Assembly: GCA_013420905.1 (NCBI GenBank)
Contig: JAAXNY010000007.1
Location: 124,001-188,000, forward strand
Source: Collybia mongolica
Taxonomy: Eukaryota > Basidiomycota > Agaricomycetes > Agaricales > Clitocybaceae
Direction of reading: 5' to 3'
DNA: 64,000 nucleotides
The position numbers and the translations under genes are program-made. Of the stretch, positions 36,752 through 46,519 are shown in pieces; position 1 is the stretch's first letter, and each line of letters begins with the position of its first letter. The notes under the pieces were generated by a model. That model was not told the DNA's origin, made no database searches, and saw nothing but the letters and a program-made list of their open reading frames with translations.

Positions 36752-39700
36752 TCACCTATGCAACTTCCGGTGTGCCATAGTAGTTTGTGGTAGCGCCGGC
36801 GCTATCCCCTCCTCAGTGTTCTCACTAGAGCTTGACTCTGAATCGGACTGATCCAATTGGACTCTGTCAAAAGTATAGTCACGCTCCTTGTAAACTTGCC
36901 TATTAGCGGGATCTTTCGATTCCACTAAAGCATTTAGTGTTTCGCTAGAGATGTCTATTGGGTCTTGCAGATTATCCGGCAGTTCAATTGTACTCCTAGC
37001 AAAATAGGGAATAACCCTAAACGCCCCCACTTTATGTTGCCACACCGATCCATCCATTTTGCAAACAATATAGGCTCCCCCGCGGTTTCGTCTCAGGACT
37101 ATCATTGGTCCCAGGTACCGTGGCTTCAGCTTTTTATCGAGCGAACTTTCGACCTCGGTATTTCTAACTAGTACTAAAGTTCCTGGTTTGAAATCATAGT
37201 CTCTGATGGTCGCGCTGTGATCCTTCTCATACTGTAATAGTCTCCTTCGTTTTTCTATATTGATACGTTTCCTCATATCGGCCACATGCTGGACGTGCTT
37301 AGCTAGAGCCTGCGCTCTAAACCCAATGAGTTCCTCTGTAGTCAATATTTTTCCTGGTAACTTTACTAACCAAGTGGCTTCAATAATATCTAACGGTAAG
37401 GTTGGGTGCGTGCCCGTAATCATAAAATAGGGGGAGCAACCCGTCCCTTTCCGTATAGTAATTCTGTCAGCCCACATTACATGGTGGAAGAAGTAGTACC
37501 ACTTCTTTACATCACCACCTGTAGCTTTGAAGACAGCTTGACGCACATCCCAATGTGCGCGCTCGGCGATCCCATTTCCTTTGGAATTGTATGGTGATAT
37601 ACTTATTCCTGTAATACCATACTTGGATTCCAGCCACGCTTTGGCTGCGACAAAGGCAGGACCATTATCCGTTACAATTTCCGTTAGGGAACCCCATCTA
37701 CAAATTACTTCTTCGAATAGCCACCTTCCCAAGGTCTTGCCATCCTCAGATTCGAGGGGCGCGCCTTCCATCCACGAAGACAGCGCACATCTTCCTTGGA
37801 CAATGTATTTATAACCATTAGACGATGGGCTCATATACATGGTGTCCGCATGCAATACTTGGAATATAGACGGCGTGTGGGTTATGACAGGAGGGATTCT
37901 CAACAAAGTTAAGAGCCTTGTCTGACAGATGTGACATGACTTCACATACCATGATACATCGCGTTCCATTTCTGGCCACCAAAATCTTTTATCTATTAAG
38001 GATTTTGTTGCATAGAAACCCCTATGTCCAACAGAATCGTGAGACGCCTTCATCATATATGTTTGGTGATTTTTATCAACAACAAGCTGGTGCGCGCTAT
38101 CGATATTTTTCCTATACATCCTGCCTTCTGGATCCAAAAAGAAATTAGACGCCTGCCTTGCAAACTTTAGGTAGGCGCGATCCGTCATTCCTTTTGGTCT
38201 CTTTTGTGGTCTTTTTAACCATTCTTTTATTAAAGGTAGGTTTTTATCCTGTTCCTGCGCTGTAGGTGTTTGTTTAGACTCGTCATATACTTCCCTTACA
38301 TTAGGGTCATATTTAAACTTTTCATCGGGTATGACAGTAGTATTTACAAGTTGCTTTAGATAAGCTTCTCTTTGAATACCGAACCGTCCTAAACCTAAGT
38401 GCTGTTTTACTTCTCCAATAAATGCTGCTTCACCAGCCCAGGCATTGTTTACTTCCACTTCAAAATCAGAGATTTCCTTCGCAAGTTGGAATAAATATCC
38501 GCCGTGCGTGTCGATCTCCTCTTTAAAATCTGACAGCTCCAAAGGGTCATCTAACCCTTCCGTTGGGTTGATAAACTTTAAAGGACCTGAGGGTTCGTCG
38601 TAACCATCGTCTGGGTCCGGGTAGACAGGATCCCCTAGCCGCGCGTCTCGTCTTGACAGACCATCTGGGCCAAAGCCTTTACCAGCTTTATGAACCAGAG
38701 TAAAGTGGAACATAAGTATCCTATCAATCCACCTATTTACCGTTGCATTAGGTCCTAGACTTGGGTTTGATAACATCCCCTTAATGTACTTTGCATCCGT
38801 TTCCACTACCAAATTTCGTACTCCAATAAACCAATAATAACATGCCATTAGAACTCTCATCAATCCGAATAGCTCTCGTTTGGGTTGTGAGAAGCGCGCT
38901 TCGCGCTCATTCAGAGTTATCGAGTCAAATCTAGCATAGTGCTTTCTTCCAGGTATATCAGGGTCTTCCTGATAGATATAGTAGCCTACGGCTTTCCATG
39001 ACGTATCTACTGACAATACCACTGGCGTATTCCAGGTGTAATTAATTGGACGGAGCGCGGGGCTATTTTTAAGTGCGTCTAACAATAGCTGCTGCGCTTC
39101 TTCTTGCTCAGGCCCCCATATCCAAGGTTCGCTACTTCTAGTTAACTTTTGAATTGGTTGGCCTATACGGGCGAAGTCTTTAATGAAATTCCTGCATACA
39201 CCAATAGTTCCCATGTAAGCGCGTACTTCACTGACATCTTTGCATGGTCCCCATCTTTCAACTACACCGATTCTATCTGTAGTAGGTTTTCGTCCTTCAT
39301 AGGTACATCTATGTCCTACCACTAGAATTTCACTTGCGCATAACATAGACTTATATCCTGAAAACGTTCCTCCAGAATACTTCATTCTCTGTACGACGCG
39401 ATTTACATTTTGCATATGTTCCCAGAAGAAGCGCCTAACACCTGGAGCACCAGGTAGCTCTTCTTCTGTTCCGTCCAGCAGTTCGTAGCACGTTGCTGGA
39501 CCGCGCACGGGTACATCATCAATGTAGGGTATTGTGACATGTGGTACCTCATCCTGTAGGATGTATGTGACATCATCATGAAATATTGGAACTGAATTCG
39601 TCCATCCCATAGGAAGTGTTACTAGTCTCAGCGCGCCAAACGGTGTTTGGAACGTGGTTAGATCGCGCGAGGTTTCTGCTAAAGGCCTCTCATCATATCC

Positions 39701-40771
39701 TACATATAGATCCATCATTCCGCCACAAGCGCGCCCTGCGAAGTGTTCTGCTAGTTCTTCGGTAGCGGGTGGTAAGCCCGAGTGCGCTATTGTGACTGCA
39801 TTCAGCGGTTCTAGACTATGTACAATTCTAAACTTCTTTCCTGGGCCTTTCTTTAATACGGTAAACCATCTAGACCTATATGATGAATTGGATCTCTCAT
39901 AGACTCCTGCATCAATTTTAGTTTTGATGATTTTACAAACATCTTCATAGATCCCTGGTGGGATTCTAATGTTCCTTTCTGTCCACGGCGTATGTGGGAC
40001 TACTGGTATCTCGACGGGAGGAAAATATTCCTTCTTAAAGCTACCGCGCTCGCTATCATTCCAGGCAAAACCATCATTATGTTTGCACATAAAGTCGTGG
40101 ATTATATCCATCTCTTTAGGTTTTAAGAAGCTCTCTTCTTCGTGTACCCTTTGGAATTCCGCGCGCCTTTCCTCAGTATACCTTCCAGTTGGTTTAAACG
40201 GAGGTGGGTTAGGCGTTAGAACGGGTAGGGCCGCTAAAGGGTCACCCTTTATATCTCTGATAATTCTAAATTTATCAGGCAGGTCCGCCAGTGTTGGTTT
40301 TGTTTTCAAATGTACTGGTTTATACTTCTTTCCTACTAGCTGATCCATGGGCTCAATATTACACTTTTCACTTGTTGCAGTTCCAAGACCGCGCTCGTTG
40401 GTGCCAATTTGCCACTGCTTTAATTTACTTAAAGCTTTATCGATCATGGGCTGTTTTTGAGCGTATGTCATAGGTCTAGTGGGTGTACTTGCTGGGTCGC
40501 TGCTGTTCTGCTCGTAGTTTATTACTGGTCCATCGCACTCATCTACGGAAGCCAAGTACGTGGCTAGTAATTCGCGTTCAGGTACTGTACTATTCATGTT
40601 CACATCACTTCTAGACAAAAAGACATCTCTAAGTTCTTTGTGACCAAAATTCCGTTTATCAGTAGGGTGTCTATAACCCGTTATAATAAAGTTTCCGTTC
40701 TCATCTTCAGCAATTTCTACGGCTAGCTCTCCTTGATCACTTTGGATTAATTCATCGAAGGCCGAAAATCC
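36752..40771 (-). CDS. pol: Pol: reverse transcriptase, RNase H and integrase
   Basis: The frame stays open upstream of the first Met, back through the overlap with pro, so it is probably entered by -1 frameshifting near 40771-40765. Using residues counted from 40618: RT around 240-370 with the YIDD active site at about 365. RNase H about 533-656 (SVDTS, ELFGLMRVL, ETDAKYI). Integrase zinc-binding HHCC (H860, H865, C895, C898) and a DDE core (HADTM D925, TDNGP D984, GIAER E1019). A GPY/F-like segment is near the C-terminus (PRYLGPMIV). Length and order fit Ty3/gypsy. No stop or frameshift is seen, so the enzyme may be functional. Confidence 0.95.
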   Translation of the reverse strand, partial: GFSAFDELIQSDQGELAVEIAEDENGNFIITGYRHPTDKRNFGHKELRDVFLSRSDVNMNSTVPERELLATYLASVDECDGPVINYEQNSSDPASTPTRPMTYAQKQPMIDKALSKLKQWQIGTNERGLGTATSEKCNIEPMDQLVGKKYKPVHLKTKPTLADLPDKFRIIRDIKGDPLAALPVLTPNPPPFKPTGRYTEERRAEFQRVHEEESFLKPKEMDIIHDFMCKHNDGFAWNDSERGSFKKEYFPPVEIPVVPHTPWTERNIRIPPGIYEDVCKIIKTKIDAGVYERSNSSYRSRWFTVLKKGPGKKFRIVHSLEPLNAVTIAHSGLPPATEELAEHFAGRACGGMMDLYVGYDERPLAETSRDLTTFQTPFGALRLVTLPMGWTNSVPIFHDDVTYILQDEVPHVTIPYIDDVPVRGPATCYELLDGTEEELPGAPGVRRFFWEHMQNVNRVVQRMKYSGGTFSGYKSMLCASEILVVGHRCTYEGRKPTTDRIGVVERWGPCKDVSEVRAYMGTIGVCRNFIKDFARIGQPIQKLTRSSEPWIWGPEQEEAQQLLLDALKNSPALRPINYTWNTPVVLSVDTSWKAVGYYIYQEDPDIPGRKHYARFDSITLNEREARFSQPKRELFGLMRVLMACYYWFIGVRNLVVETDAKYIKGMLSNPSLGPNATVNRWIDRILMFHFTLVHKAGKGFGPDGLSRRDARLGDPVYPDPDDGYDEPSGPLKFINPTEGLDDPLELSDFKEEIDTHGGYLFQLAKEISDFEVEVNNAWAGEAAFIGEVKQHLGLGRFGIQREAYLKQLVNTTVIPDEKFKYDPNVREVYDESKQTPTAQEQDKNLPLIKEWLKRPQKRPKGMTDRAYLKFARQASNFFLDPEGRMYRKNIDSAHQLVVDKNHQTYMMKASHDSVGHRGFYATKSLIDKRFWWPEMERDVSWYVKSCHICQTRLLTLLRIPPVITHTPSIFQVLHADTMYMSPSSNGYKYIVQGRCALSSWMEGAPLESEDGKTLGRWLFEEVICRWGSLTEIVTDNGPAFVAAKAWLESKYGITGISISPYNSKGNGIAERAHWDVRQAVFKATGGDVKKWYYFFHHVMWADRITIRKGTGCSPYFMITGTHPTLPLDIIEATWLVKLPGKILTTEELIGFRAQALAKHVQHVADMRKRINIEKRRRLLQYEKDHSATIRDYDFKPGTLVLVRNTEVESSLDKKLKPRYLGPMIVLRRNRGGAYIVCKMDGSVWQHKVGAFRVIPYFARSTIELPDNLQDPIDISSETLNALVESKDPANRQVYKERDYTFDRVQLDQSDSESSSSENTEEGIAPALPQTTMAHRKLHR

Positions 40772-41952
40772 TGCTCCGGTTGTCTTTTCAACAGCTTAGG
40801 CGGTGATCCCTTTGCATGGGTAGGGATAGTACACCTTCGTCCCGTGTTAGGGTCCGTGATAGTGACTACTTGTCCCCCGTCCCGAGCATTTTTGATCTGA
40901 CTTTCCGTGAGTGTATCAAATGGTCTCCCGAGCAATACTTTGTATGCGGGTGAATTTATGATATGTACTTGGAGGTAGATGGCCATGTCATTAAACAAGA
41001 AAGGAACATTGCGCGCTAATCCCGCTGTTTTCTCAACTTGTTTATTAGCACTCTGCATGTGTATGACAACGTCCGGATCCCATGAAATATCTAAGTCTAA
41101 AGCCGTTTGTTTAGCCATTGATACTATTTGGGATCCCCCATCTAATAAAGATTCCTCCGTTCCTGCCCCATTTATTACTGGATATACTGCGCGCAAAGAG
41201 GCCGATTCTTTTGCTACATACAACTGTTTGGGCTCTTCCCCAGCTGGTAAAGATTCTAAATACTGTAGGACTGGGTCTCCGCATATTATAGATCCCTTAG
41301 GTATTCCGCCGCGGTCATACTCCGAGATGAAGAAAGACTGGAATGGGATTGACTCTACTGGTAGCGCGTCATGCCGTAAGTAGTTATCATCAAGTTCCCA
41401 GTCCCCTCCAAAGGGTAAGACGTCTTCCTCATCTATTCCGTTTATTTGCAAGTTAGCGTCCCTTTGGGTGAGGGACTTACGTCTGGCAGTTACAATATTC
41501 TTTATCCCATCTCTAATGGTTTTTGACGAGCCCATTAACTCTCCCGTGGTCAATGTGATAGGGTTGTCTAACACTTTAGCAATTATATCGCCACCTTTTA
41601 ATTTTACTTCTATCGGGGACTTAGTTTCATAAGTCGGACCGCGCTTAGTGTTAAAATTAGGTAGCGGATCAACTGGTTCAGGGTTGCGTTCCGTTCTCCG
41701 GGGTATGTAGGGTACCACGGGCACATCGATGTAGGGTAATTCTTTTCGTACTGGAGACTTTACTGATGGTTCAACAAATTTTACTTTCTTTTTCCTAGGA
41801 GACGGCACTACCAACTCCTCTTCGCTACTATCCCGACTACTCTCCGAATCGTTACTTTCTTGACGACTATTTCTGTTTTTATTTCGGTCCTCTGGCTGTC
41901 TCTTGGAACGCGACCTAGTCGTAGGTCTAGCGTGTTCCTTAGCCTCCTTCAT
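40747..41952 (-). CDS. pro: Pro: retropepsin-like aspartic protease region
   Basis: A 401-residue frame between gag and pol. The N-terminal about 90 residues are basic and Ser-rich (TRSRSKRQPEDRNKNRN). The protease core is at about residues 260-375: LLDGGSQIVSM carries the catalytic Asp in a D-G-G-S variant of the D[ST]G motif, and VLLGRPF is the usual flap-distal ILGR-type motif. As a retropepsin it would act as a dimer to process Gag and Pol. The ATG lies 5 nt after the gag stop in the -1 frame, and the frame is also open upstream through GGGTTTC, so it may be made as a Gag-Pro fusion. Confidence 0.85.
   Translation of the reverse strand: MKEAKEHARPTTRSRSKRQPEDRNKNRNSRQESNDSESSRDSSEEELVVPSPRKKKVKFVEPSVKSPVRKELPYIDVPVVPYIPRRTERNPEPVDPLPNFNTKRGPTYETKSPIEVKLKGGDIIAKVLDNPITLTTGELMGSSKTIRDGIKNIVTARRKSLTQRDANLQINGIDEEDVLPFGGDWELDDNYLRHDALPVESIPFQSFFISEYDRGGIPKGSIICGDPVLQYLESLPAGEEPKQLYVAKESASLRAVYPVINGAGTEESLLDGGSQIVSMAKQTALDLDISWDPDVVIHMQSANKQVEKTAGLARNVPFLFNDMAIYLQVHIINSPAYKVLLGRPFDTLTESQIKNARDGGQVVTITDPNTGRRCTIPTHAKGSPPKLLKRQPEQDFRPSMN
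40765..40771 (-). other. Candidate -1 frameshift site, pro to pol
   Basis: On the minus strand GGATTTT is phased G GAT TTT in the pro frame, 16 nt before the pro stop (40749-40747). Slipping back one base enters the pol frame (GGA TTT TCG GCC TTC), which has a stop just upstream of the overlap and is open afterwards. GGAUUUU is a known -1 shift heptamer in dianthoviruses. Confidence 0.6.
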
Positions 41953-41957
41953 CGGAC

Positions 41958-43469
41958 CTAATTGAAACCCGACTCTTTAACCTTGTTTTGGTTATTGAGT
42001 TCTGCTACCTGCCCTAATAAAGTACTCATTTGTGCTTGTAAGGCTACTATGTCAGGATTCGGCGCGCTCTTTGCCGTAGGATTATAGTTATTATTTATAT
42101 ATTCCTGTTTCTGCATCTGAGGCGGTACTGGCAACGCAGTTTGCGCGCTCTGTTGTCCTAACATTTGTTGTGCTTGAAATTGTGCCATTTGTGCCATTAT
42201 GGCTTTCAAGGTTCCAATGTCGTTACTATTGTCTGCTGCATTATGTGACTGCATAATGGACAATACTCCTGGAGCGGGTCCTTCCGTGACATCTCCGTAA
42301 TAAAGGGCCGCTACCTTCTTTGAATGGAAGTGTTCCACTTTATCTTTCAATGATACCGTTTCTGGTTCTCTTGGAATATATGATCCGTCTGGTAAGCATA
42401 CTCCTCCATTTGCGTTGGTTTTTATTTTCCCTTCCTCAAAATGTTTCTGTTTCTCGGGACAGGCCATTATGAAGTGTCCGGGTGTAAAACAGTAGTGACA
42501 TTTATACGCATTTGGTCTTTGCGGTTGTCCTTCTTTAGGCTTTCCGTACTGATTCTGATACTGATGCTGCTGGGGTGCGCTATTCGTGGCATGGTTCTGA
42601 ACAGTTGCTTGTTGAAGCGCTTTCATTACATCCTCGAATCCACTCCTCGTATTCTTCTCATTTACTTGGAGACGGTCTAACAAATTAACTATTTGTTGTT
42701 TTATTTCATCCATCTCTACTTTGATTTTGGGCGCTGCTGTTGCTGTTACGGACGTTATAAACGATCTATTTGTGTCTGGAATATTCATGTTGGCTACACC
42801 TTCAGAAATGCTGATTGCAGTTGCTATAACTTCCTCCAGATCGTACTGATCCCCTTTTCGTCGCGCGAGCGCGGTGGCTTCGGCAATAGTATTAGGATCT
42901 GCTCGGTTGTTTGTAGCAACGGCTTGTCCTGCCTGTGTAGCATTAGACTGATTATTCCCTAGCAGGGTTAGCCTTCCTTGTACTTGGGATCTGAAGACTT
43001 CGTCTAGACATCCCAAGAACTTGGTAACTAATTCTTGGTTAGAGATAATAGGTGGCCTAACTCCCAAGAGTTTAATAGATTCTGCTTTGAATTCACGCTT
43101 CAGCTTTTTCAGCGCGGCCTCATCGGTTACTCCAATACGTGGGTTGGCGCGACACACTGCTTCTAACTTGGCTACTGATCCTTCTACTTGATCGAGTGCT
43201 TCCGGATAACTAGAGATCAACTCTGTCTTGAAATCCGTCCAAGTGCCTGTCTTATAGTGGTCTAATGCCCTCCACTCATTCTCTGATTGTAGGTCTGCGT
43301 ATTTTCCTAACATTAACTTCTTTTCTTCATCATTTGTAATGTTACACTCCTTCCATAGGACCTCCATTCGCTCCAGAAACCGGATTAAACCTGTGGGCTC
43401 TTTTCCTTTGAATACTGGTGCATCACGGACGCCTGGTTGGGGCATATATTTACGAGGGGGTTCAGTCAT
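41958..43469 (-). CDS. gag: Gag: capsid and nucleocapsid protein
   Basis: 503 residues from the first ATG. The capsid-like region (about 25-210) has FLERMEVLWKECNI, WRALDHYKTGTW and FLGCLDEVF as in Ty3/gypsy Gag proteins. A single CCHC zinc knuckle, CHYCFTPGHFIMAC, at about residues 321-334 should bind the genomic RNA. The C-terminal third is Gln/Met-rich with a predicted coiled segment. The frame remains open for about 115 codons upstream of this ATG to a TAG at 43820-43818, with coding-like composition, so the true N-terminus may be longer. Confidence 0.92.
   Translation of the reverse strand: MTEPPRKYMPQPGVRDAPVFKGKEPTGLIRFLERMEVLWKECNITNDEEKKLMLGKYADLQSENEWRALDHYKTGTWTDFKTELISSYPEALDQVEGSVAKLEAVCRANPRIGVTDEAALKKLKREFKAESIKLLGVRPPIISNQELVTKFLGCLDEVFRSQVQGRLTLLGNNQSNATQAGQAVATNNRADPNTIAEATALARRKGDQYDLEEVIATAISISEGVANMNIPDTNRSFITSVTATAAPKIKVEMDEIKQQIVNLLDRLQVNEKNTRSGFEDVMKALQQATVQNHATNSAPQQHQYQNQYGKPKEGQPQRPNAYKCHYCFTPGHFIMACPEKQKHFEEGKIKTNANGGVCLPDGSYIPREPETVSLKDKVEHFHSKKVAALYYGDVTEGPAPGVLSIMQSHNAADNSNDIGTLKAIMAQMAQFQAQQMLGQQSAQTALPVPPQMQKQEYINNNYNPTAKSAPNPDIVALQAQMSTLLGQVAELNNQNKVKESGFN
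41964..41970 (-). other. Candidate -1 frameshift site, gag to pro
   Basis: GGGTTTC on the minus strand is phased G GGT TTC in gag, 4 nt before the gag stop (41960-41958). It is a canonical X XXY YYZ heptamer. A -1 slip gives GGG TTT CAA and continues without a stop into pro. Reinitiation at the pro ATG (41952) is the alternative. Confidence 0.65.
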
Positions 43470-43902
43470 GATTACTGAACGGTTCTGAGTAGCTAACGAG
43501 TTCGGGTTTGCTACTGGGTTTACTACGGACGATCTTCCGCGCGCTACTGGTTTACTAGTAGTCGATATGTTTCCTAAGGGCTCTGGAGTTCTAAATACTT
43601 GCCTTGGTCCTGAAGATCCAAAGGCTGGTTGTGAAGATCCTCGTGTGCGCGCTCGCCTAGGAGGTGGTAACGACTCTGTTACTCCAGCGTTTTGCGAATT
43701 TTTAGTCTGCTGCGTTTTTGTAGCTACTTGTCTTGCAAGTGGCTGATTAGTTAGTCTGTTTGACGAGCTGGCTTGTGGGCGTGGCTCTTGAGACAGATTG
43801 ACTAAACTTTCTCCGCTCTACTTCAATTTGTAGACGACGTTACTCGTCTTGGTATAATATTTTTCAAAGAAAGATGCTCTCTTTAGACTATTCAAAAACT
43901 CT

Positions 43903-43923
43903 GAACCCTCGCAGTGGGCTCCA
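43903..43923 (-). other. Primer binding site of the gypsy element
   Basis: Two nt inside the 5' LTR the minus strand starts TGGAGCCCACTGCGAGGGTTC. Its complement reads like a tRNA 3' end: CCA terminus, then acceptor strand and GAACCC of a T arm. I cannot name the tRNA; it is not the tRNA-Thr at 61075-61156. Confidence 0.75.
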
Positions 43924-43925
43924 GA

Positions 43926-45140
43926 TGAAAGGGGGCTCCTGGGCTATAAGTGCACTGATGCTATGTAATGTAATCCCTCACACACACACACACCAAACCT
44001 AACAATCAACACATGAACAGTAGGAATCGCCTGTTTTGAGTTCGGGTTCAAGTGCTTAGAAGCACTAAGCTTTGAATAGTACTAGCCAAAGCCCTTTCCA
44101 ATGATCTCTCAACGGGTTTGTTTTAGACAAAAGCTTCAACACAGGTTTAAAAACCTGCTAGGTATATTTATAACTCTCGATCCAATAGACTGAGTACCAA
44201 GTGTACGTTCAATTATTAATGATCCCAAGCGGATCTATAAGTCCAAGCGACTTATCAAACAATACAGTGCCAAGTGCACTAAGGCCAAGTGCCTAGTAAT
44301 TCCAATGGACAATACGGTACTAAGTTCCAAGTGAACTAAGTTTCTTTAATTCTGTGGTTCTTCAATCAATTCCAATCAAGACACGTTGAAGCAATCTGAT
44401 CCTTAATTCGGGCATGCAATAGTGTTTTAACAAATGTGATTTGTATACTCTATAGTCGCGCGAAGTGGGGGCAAGATTCCTTGCCTTAGCGCTACTCATC
44501 TACAGTCTATTTATAGTGTACAAACTAAATATCATACGGAATTGTAAATTTTACACGGAACCACGCTCCCGCGCGCCAAGGATCTGTATTCAATGCTGAT
44601 GCGTCCTCTACAACTTGGCGCACGCGCCATGCGTGCCAATTATGCCGTTTACTGGTTACTTATCAAATATTGAAAGAGCTGGCTAAACTCTTATCAAGTC
44701 GCGACCGCGCGCTCCGTTATTTAAAACAGCGCGGCACTGTCATTTACTCCTCCTGATTGTCCCGGTTGCTTTTCACGGGGTCCCGCCGCTTCCGGTAGTT
44801 AACACCAAGTACCCCTGACTAGGATCGGGTTGTGCAAGTCCCGAATTTATAATTACTTCTCCTATTAATGATGATCCCCAGACTAATGATATCATACTAC
44901 AACGGTTACTTATGAACTAAGACACCGAGGTTGTAACCGGGCATGGTGAATAGGACTAATAATAGACCGTACTCATAGTCCTCTGTACTGATAGTGTATT
45001 ATCCATTAGACTAGTTCACTCTGATTAGCCGTCTTGGAGCTCGACTCTAATCCTTTATTACCGTTTACTTGGTTATTAGAAATGATACTAATAGCCTTAC
45101 TTGTCGACTTTACAAGTGCAAACAATTTCGGGCCCTATCA
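43926..45140 (-). repeat. 5' LTR of the gypsy element, uninterrupted
   Basis: 1215 bp, starting TGATAGGGCCCG and ending CCCCCTTTCA on the minus strand. It carries the same six CAAGT/CAAGC hairpins (about 44194-44337) and the undisturbed TA (44444-44445) that Tc1 copy 3 hit in the other LTR. It should contain the pol II promoter for gag-pro-pol. The right flank (CCGTGCCC) does not repeat the left flank (GCCCGG), so there is no target duplication. Confidence 0.93.
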
Positions 45141-45417
45141 CCGTGCCCTTGATAGTCCGAACAAGTGCGAAGTCCGGCGGCGAACTGCGCGCGAAGTAGA
45201 GAGTGGGGGTGCGTGTGGGCGTAGGTAATGAACGTGCGATGTAGTGAATGTAATTGAGTGAGCGCGAAGTAAGCAGAGAAATTGTATCGTAAGTCGGCGG
45301 GATGACTGAGTCGCGAATCGGCGAAGTAGAAGTCGGCGGAGTGAGATTCGGCGAAGTAAGGCTAGATCGGCGAAGTAAGGCGGAAATGGAGTTCCCCTTA
45401 CACTAGCGAATGGAGCC
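45141..45417. repeat. Short-motif repeat block (TCGGCGAAGTA)
   Basis: A GA-rich stretch in which GCGAAGTA or GGCGAAGTA recurs at irregular spacing (near 45323, 45353 and 45373, with diverged copies from 45185). No ORF on either strand matches a known protein; the 125-codon minus-strand frame is Ser/Arg/Leu-rich, as expected from the repeats. It may be the eroded 5' part of the neighbouring retroelement or a satellite fragment. Confidence 0.5.
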
Positions 45418-46510
45418 GGAGCTCGTTGTACACAGGCCGGAAGGGCCAATCTACACCAGGGGGTAGGCCCCCCACTGCAGTGCCCCACAGTGGGTGGTGG
45501 CTTTGAGTCCACCAATTATCCAGGTTCGCATGTTTGGGCAGGGAGCACCCTATAGCCGTCACTTAGAACACTGAGTACCGCCCCTAGCCTGTTTAGGACT
45601 AGGGAACGTTGAACACGAATGCGCTTTCATTCTCCGAGAGGAAGTCAACCAGCCACGCATAGCGCAGCTGACGGCTGGGCTTGTCTTCCTGTCCATGTCA
45701 CGGACAGTCATATAGGACGTGTTGTACGGTTTCCAGGGGAGCACTGCACCTACAGGAGACAGGTTCTTCCTTGAAGAATTGTGATTGGAACGCCCCAGTT
45801 GGAGCGTGTCCAGTGATGCATCGCACCACGTGGGTGGTCAAAGCATGGCTGTGACCAGTCTTGCACATCCACGGCCCATTGTTTACATGGGTCGGGGTGA
45901 GCGGGGTGTCCTTTTTCGCATAGAGCATCAGGAAATTGGAGCCAATGTACTTCTTGGATTGGAAGAGGGACTTCCAGCCGTCAAGCATGCATGTGACTGC
46001 TTTGCGTCATGCAAAGTCAGCAGATATAACTGGCACTCCACCTGCCTCAATGTGAGTCAAGACGGCGCTGATGTGTGCCAGTTGATGGTCTTCAATCTCC
46101 ACTCCATTTGTAATGTGGTGGAGGTGTATCTTGTGGATGGCGCGGAGCTGCAGCCAAGGCAGCAGCACCTCGCACACTTTGAGGGCGGACGCTTGACCTG
46201 AGTGGTGAGACGCGTCGAGGGAACACCTAAGGGTGTTGGTGGAGTCAGAGAAGATGTGGACATCATGAATGTCTTCTAGTCCAATGTCAGCTGCCTGTCA
46301 GATGCCTTCTGCGATTGCTTGCAGCTCGGCGTCATCAGACGTAGAGAGGCCAGTAGCGTACCAGTCCTCATATAGGTCCCCGGCGTGCCATACGTGGTAG
46401 ACCGCGACTGACTGCATGGGAGGAGGGGGAGTGGATGCATCAGTGATGATGCAGATGCTCCATGGGGAGTGAGAGGCCTCATCGACAGCGCTCTTCAGCG
46501 ATGGACTACA
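45418..46510 (-). pseudogene. Decayed non-LTR retrotransposon RNase H region, second copy
   Basis: On the minus strand: IITDASTPPPPMQS with the first catalytic Asp, YEDWYATGL, then a stop in the helix carrying the Glu, HIFSDSTNTLRC, and a long open piece (45988-45698) with MLDGWKSLFQSKKYIGSNF. The end is zinc-finger-like: CITGHAPTGAF, VSCRCSAPLETVQHVLYDCP. It matches 1501-2440 and extends further upstream, so it retains the first RNase H Asp absent from copy 1. Stops (for example within the AEG helix) make it non-functional. Confidence 0.78.
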
Positions 46511-46519
46511 TCTAACTCT

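Larger units (their letters stand above)
29302..45140 (-). mobile_element. Ty3/gypsy LTR retrotransposon with two antisense accessory genes
   Basis: Two LTRs of about 1215 bp (29302-32127 minus the inserted Tc1, and 43926-45140) begin and end TGATAGGG...CCTTTCA on the minus strand. A tRNA-like primer site follows the right LTR, and a polypurine tract adjoins the left one. Gag, protease and RT-RNase H-integrase read on the minus strand. The integrase-after-RNase H order and a GPY/F-like stretch (PRYLGPMIVL) place it in Metaviridae (Ty3/gypsy). Between pol and the 3' LTR, 4.6 kb hold two intron-containing genes on the plus strand. Without Tc1 the element is about 14.2 kb. No target duplication is seen. 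Confidence 0.95.

Noticed and set aside
40618..40620. Independent pol start at the first listed position
   Set aside because: The codon there is TTG, and the frame is open upstream through the pro overlap, so frameshift entry is more likely.
43978..43992. CA-repeat in the LTRs considered as a CRISPR-like or regulatory array
   Set aside because: A simple dinucleotide run of different length in the two LTRs. No spacer-repeat pattern exists anywhere in the window.
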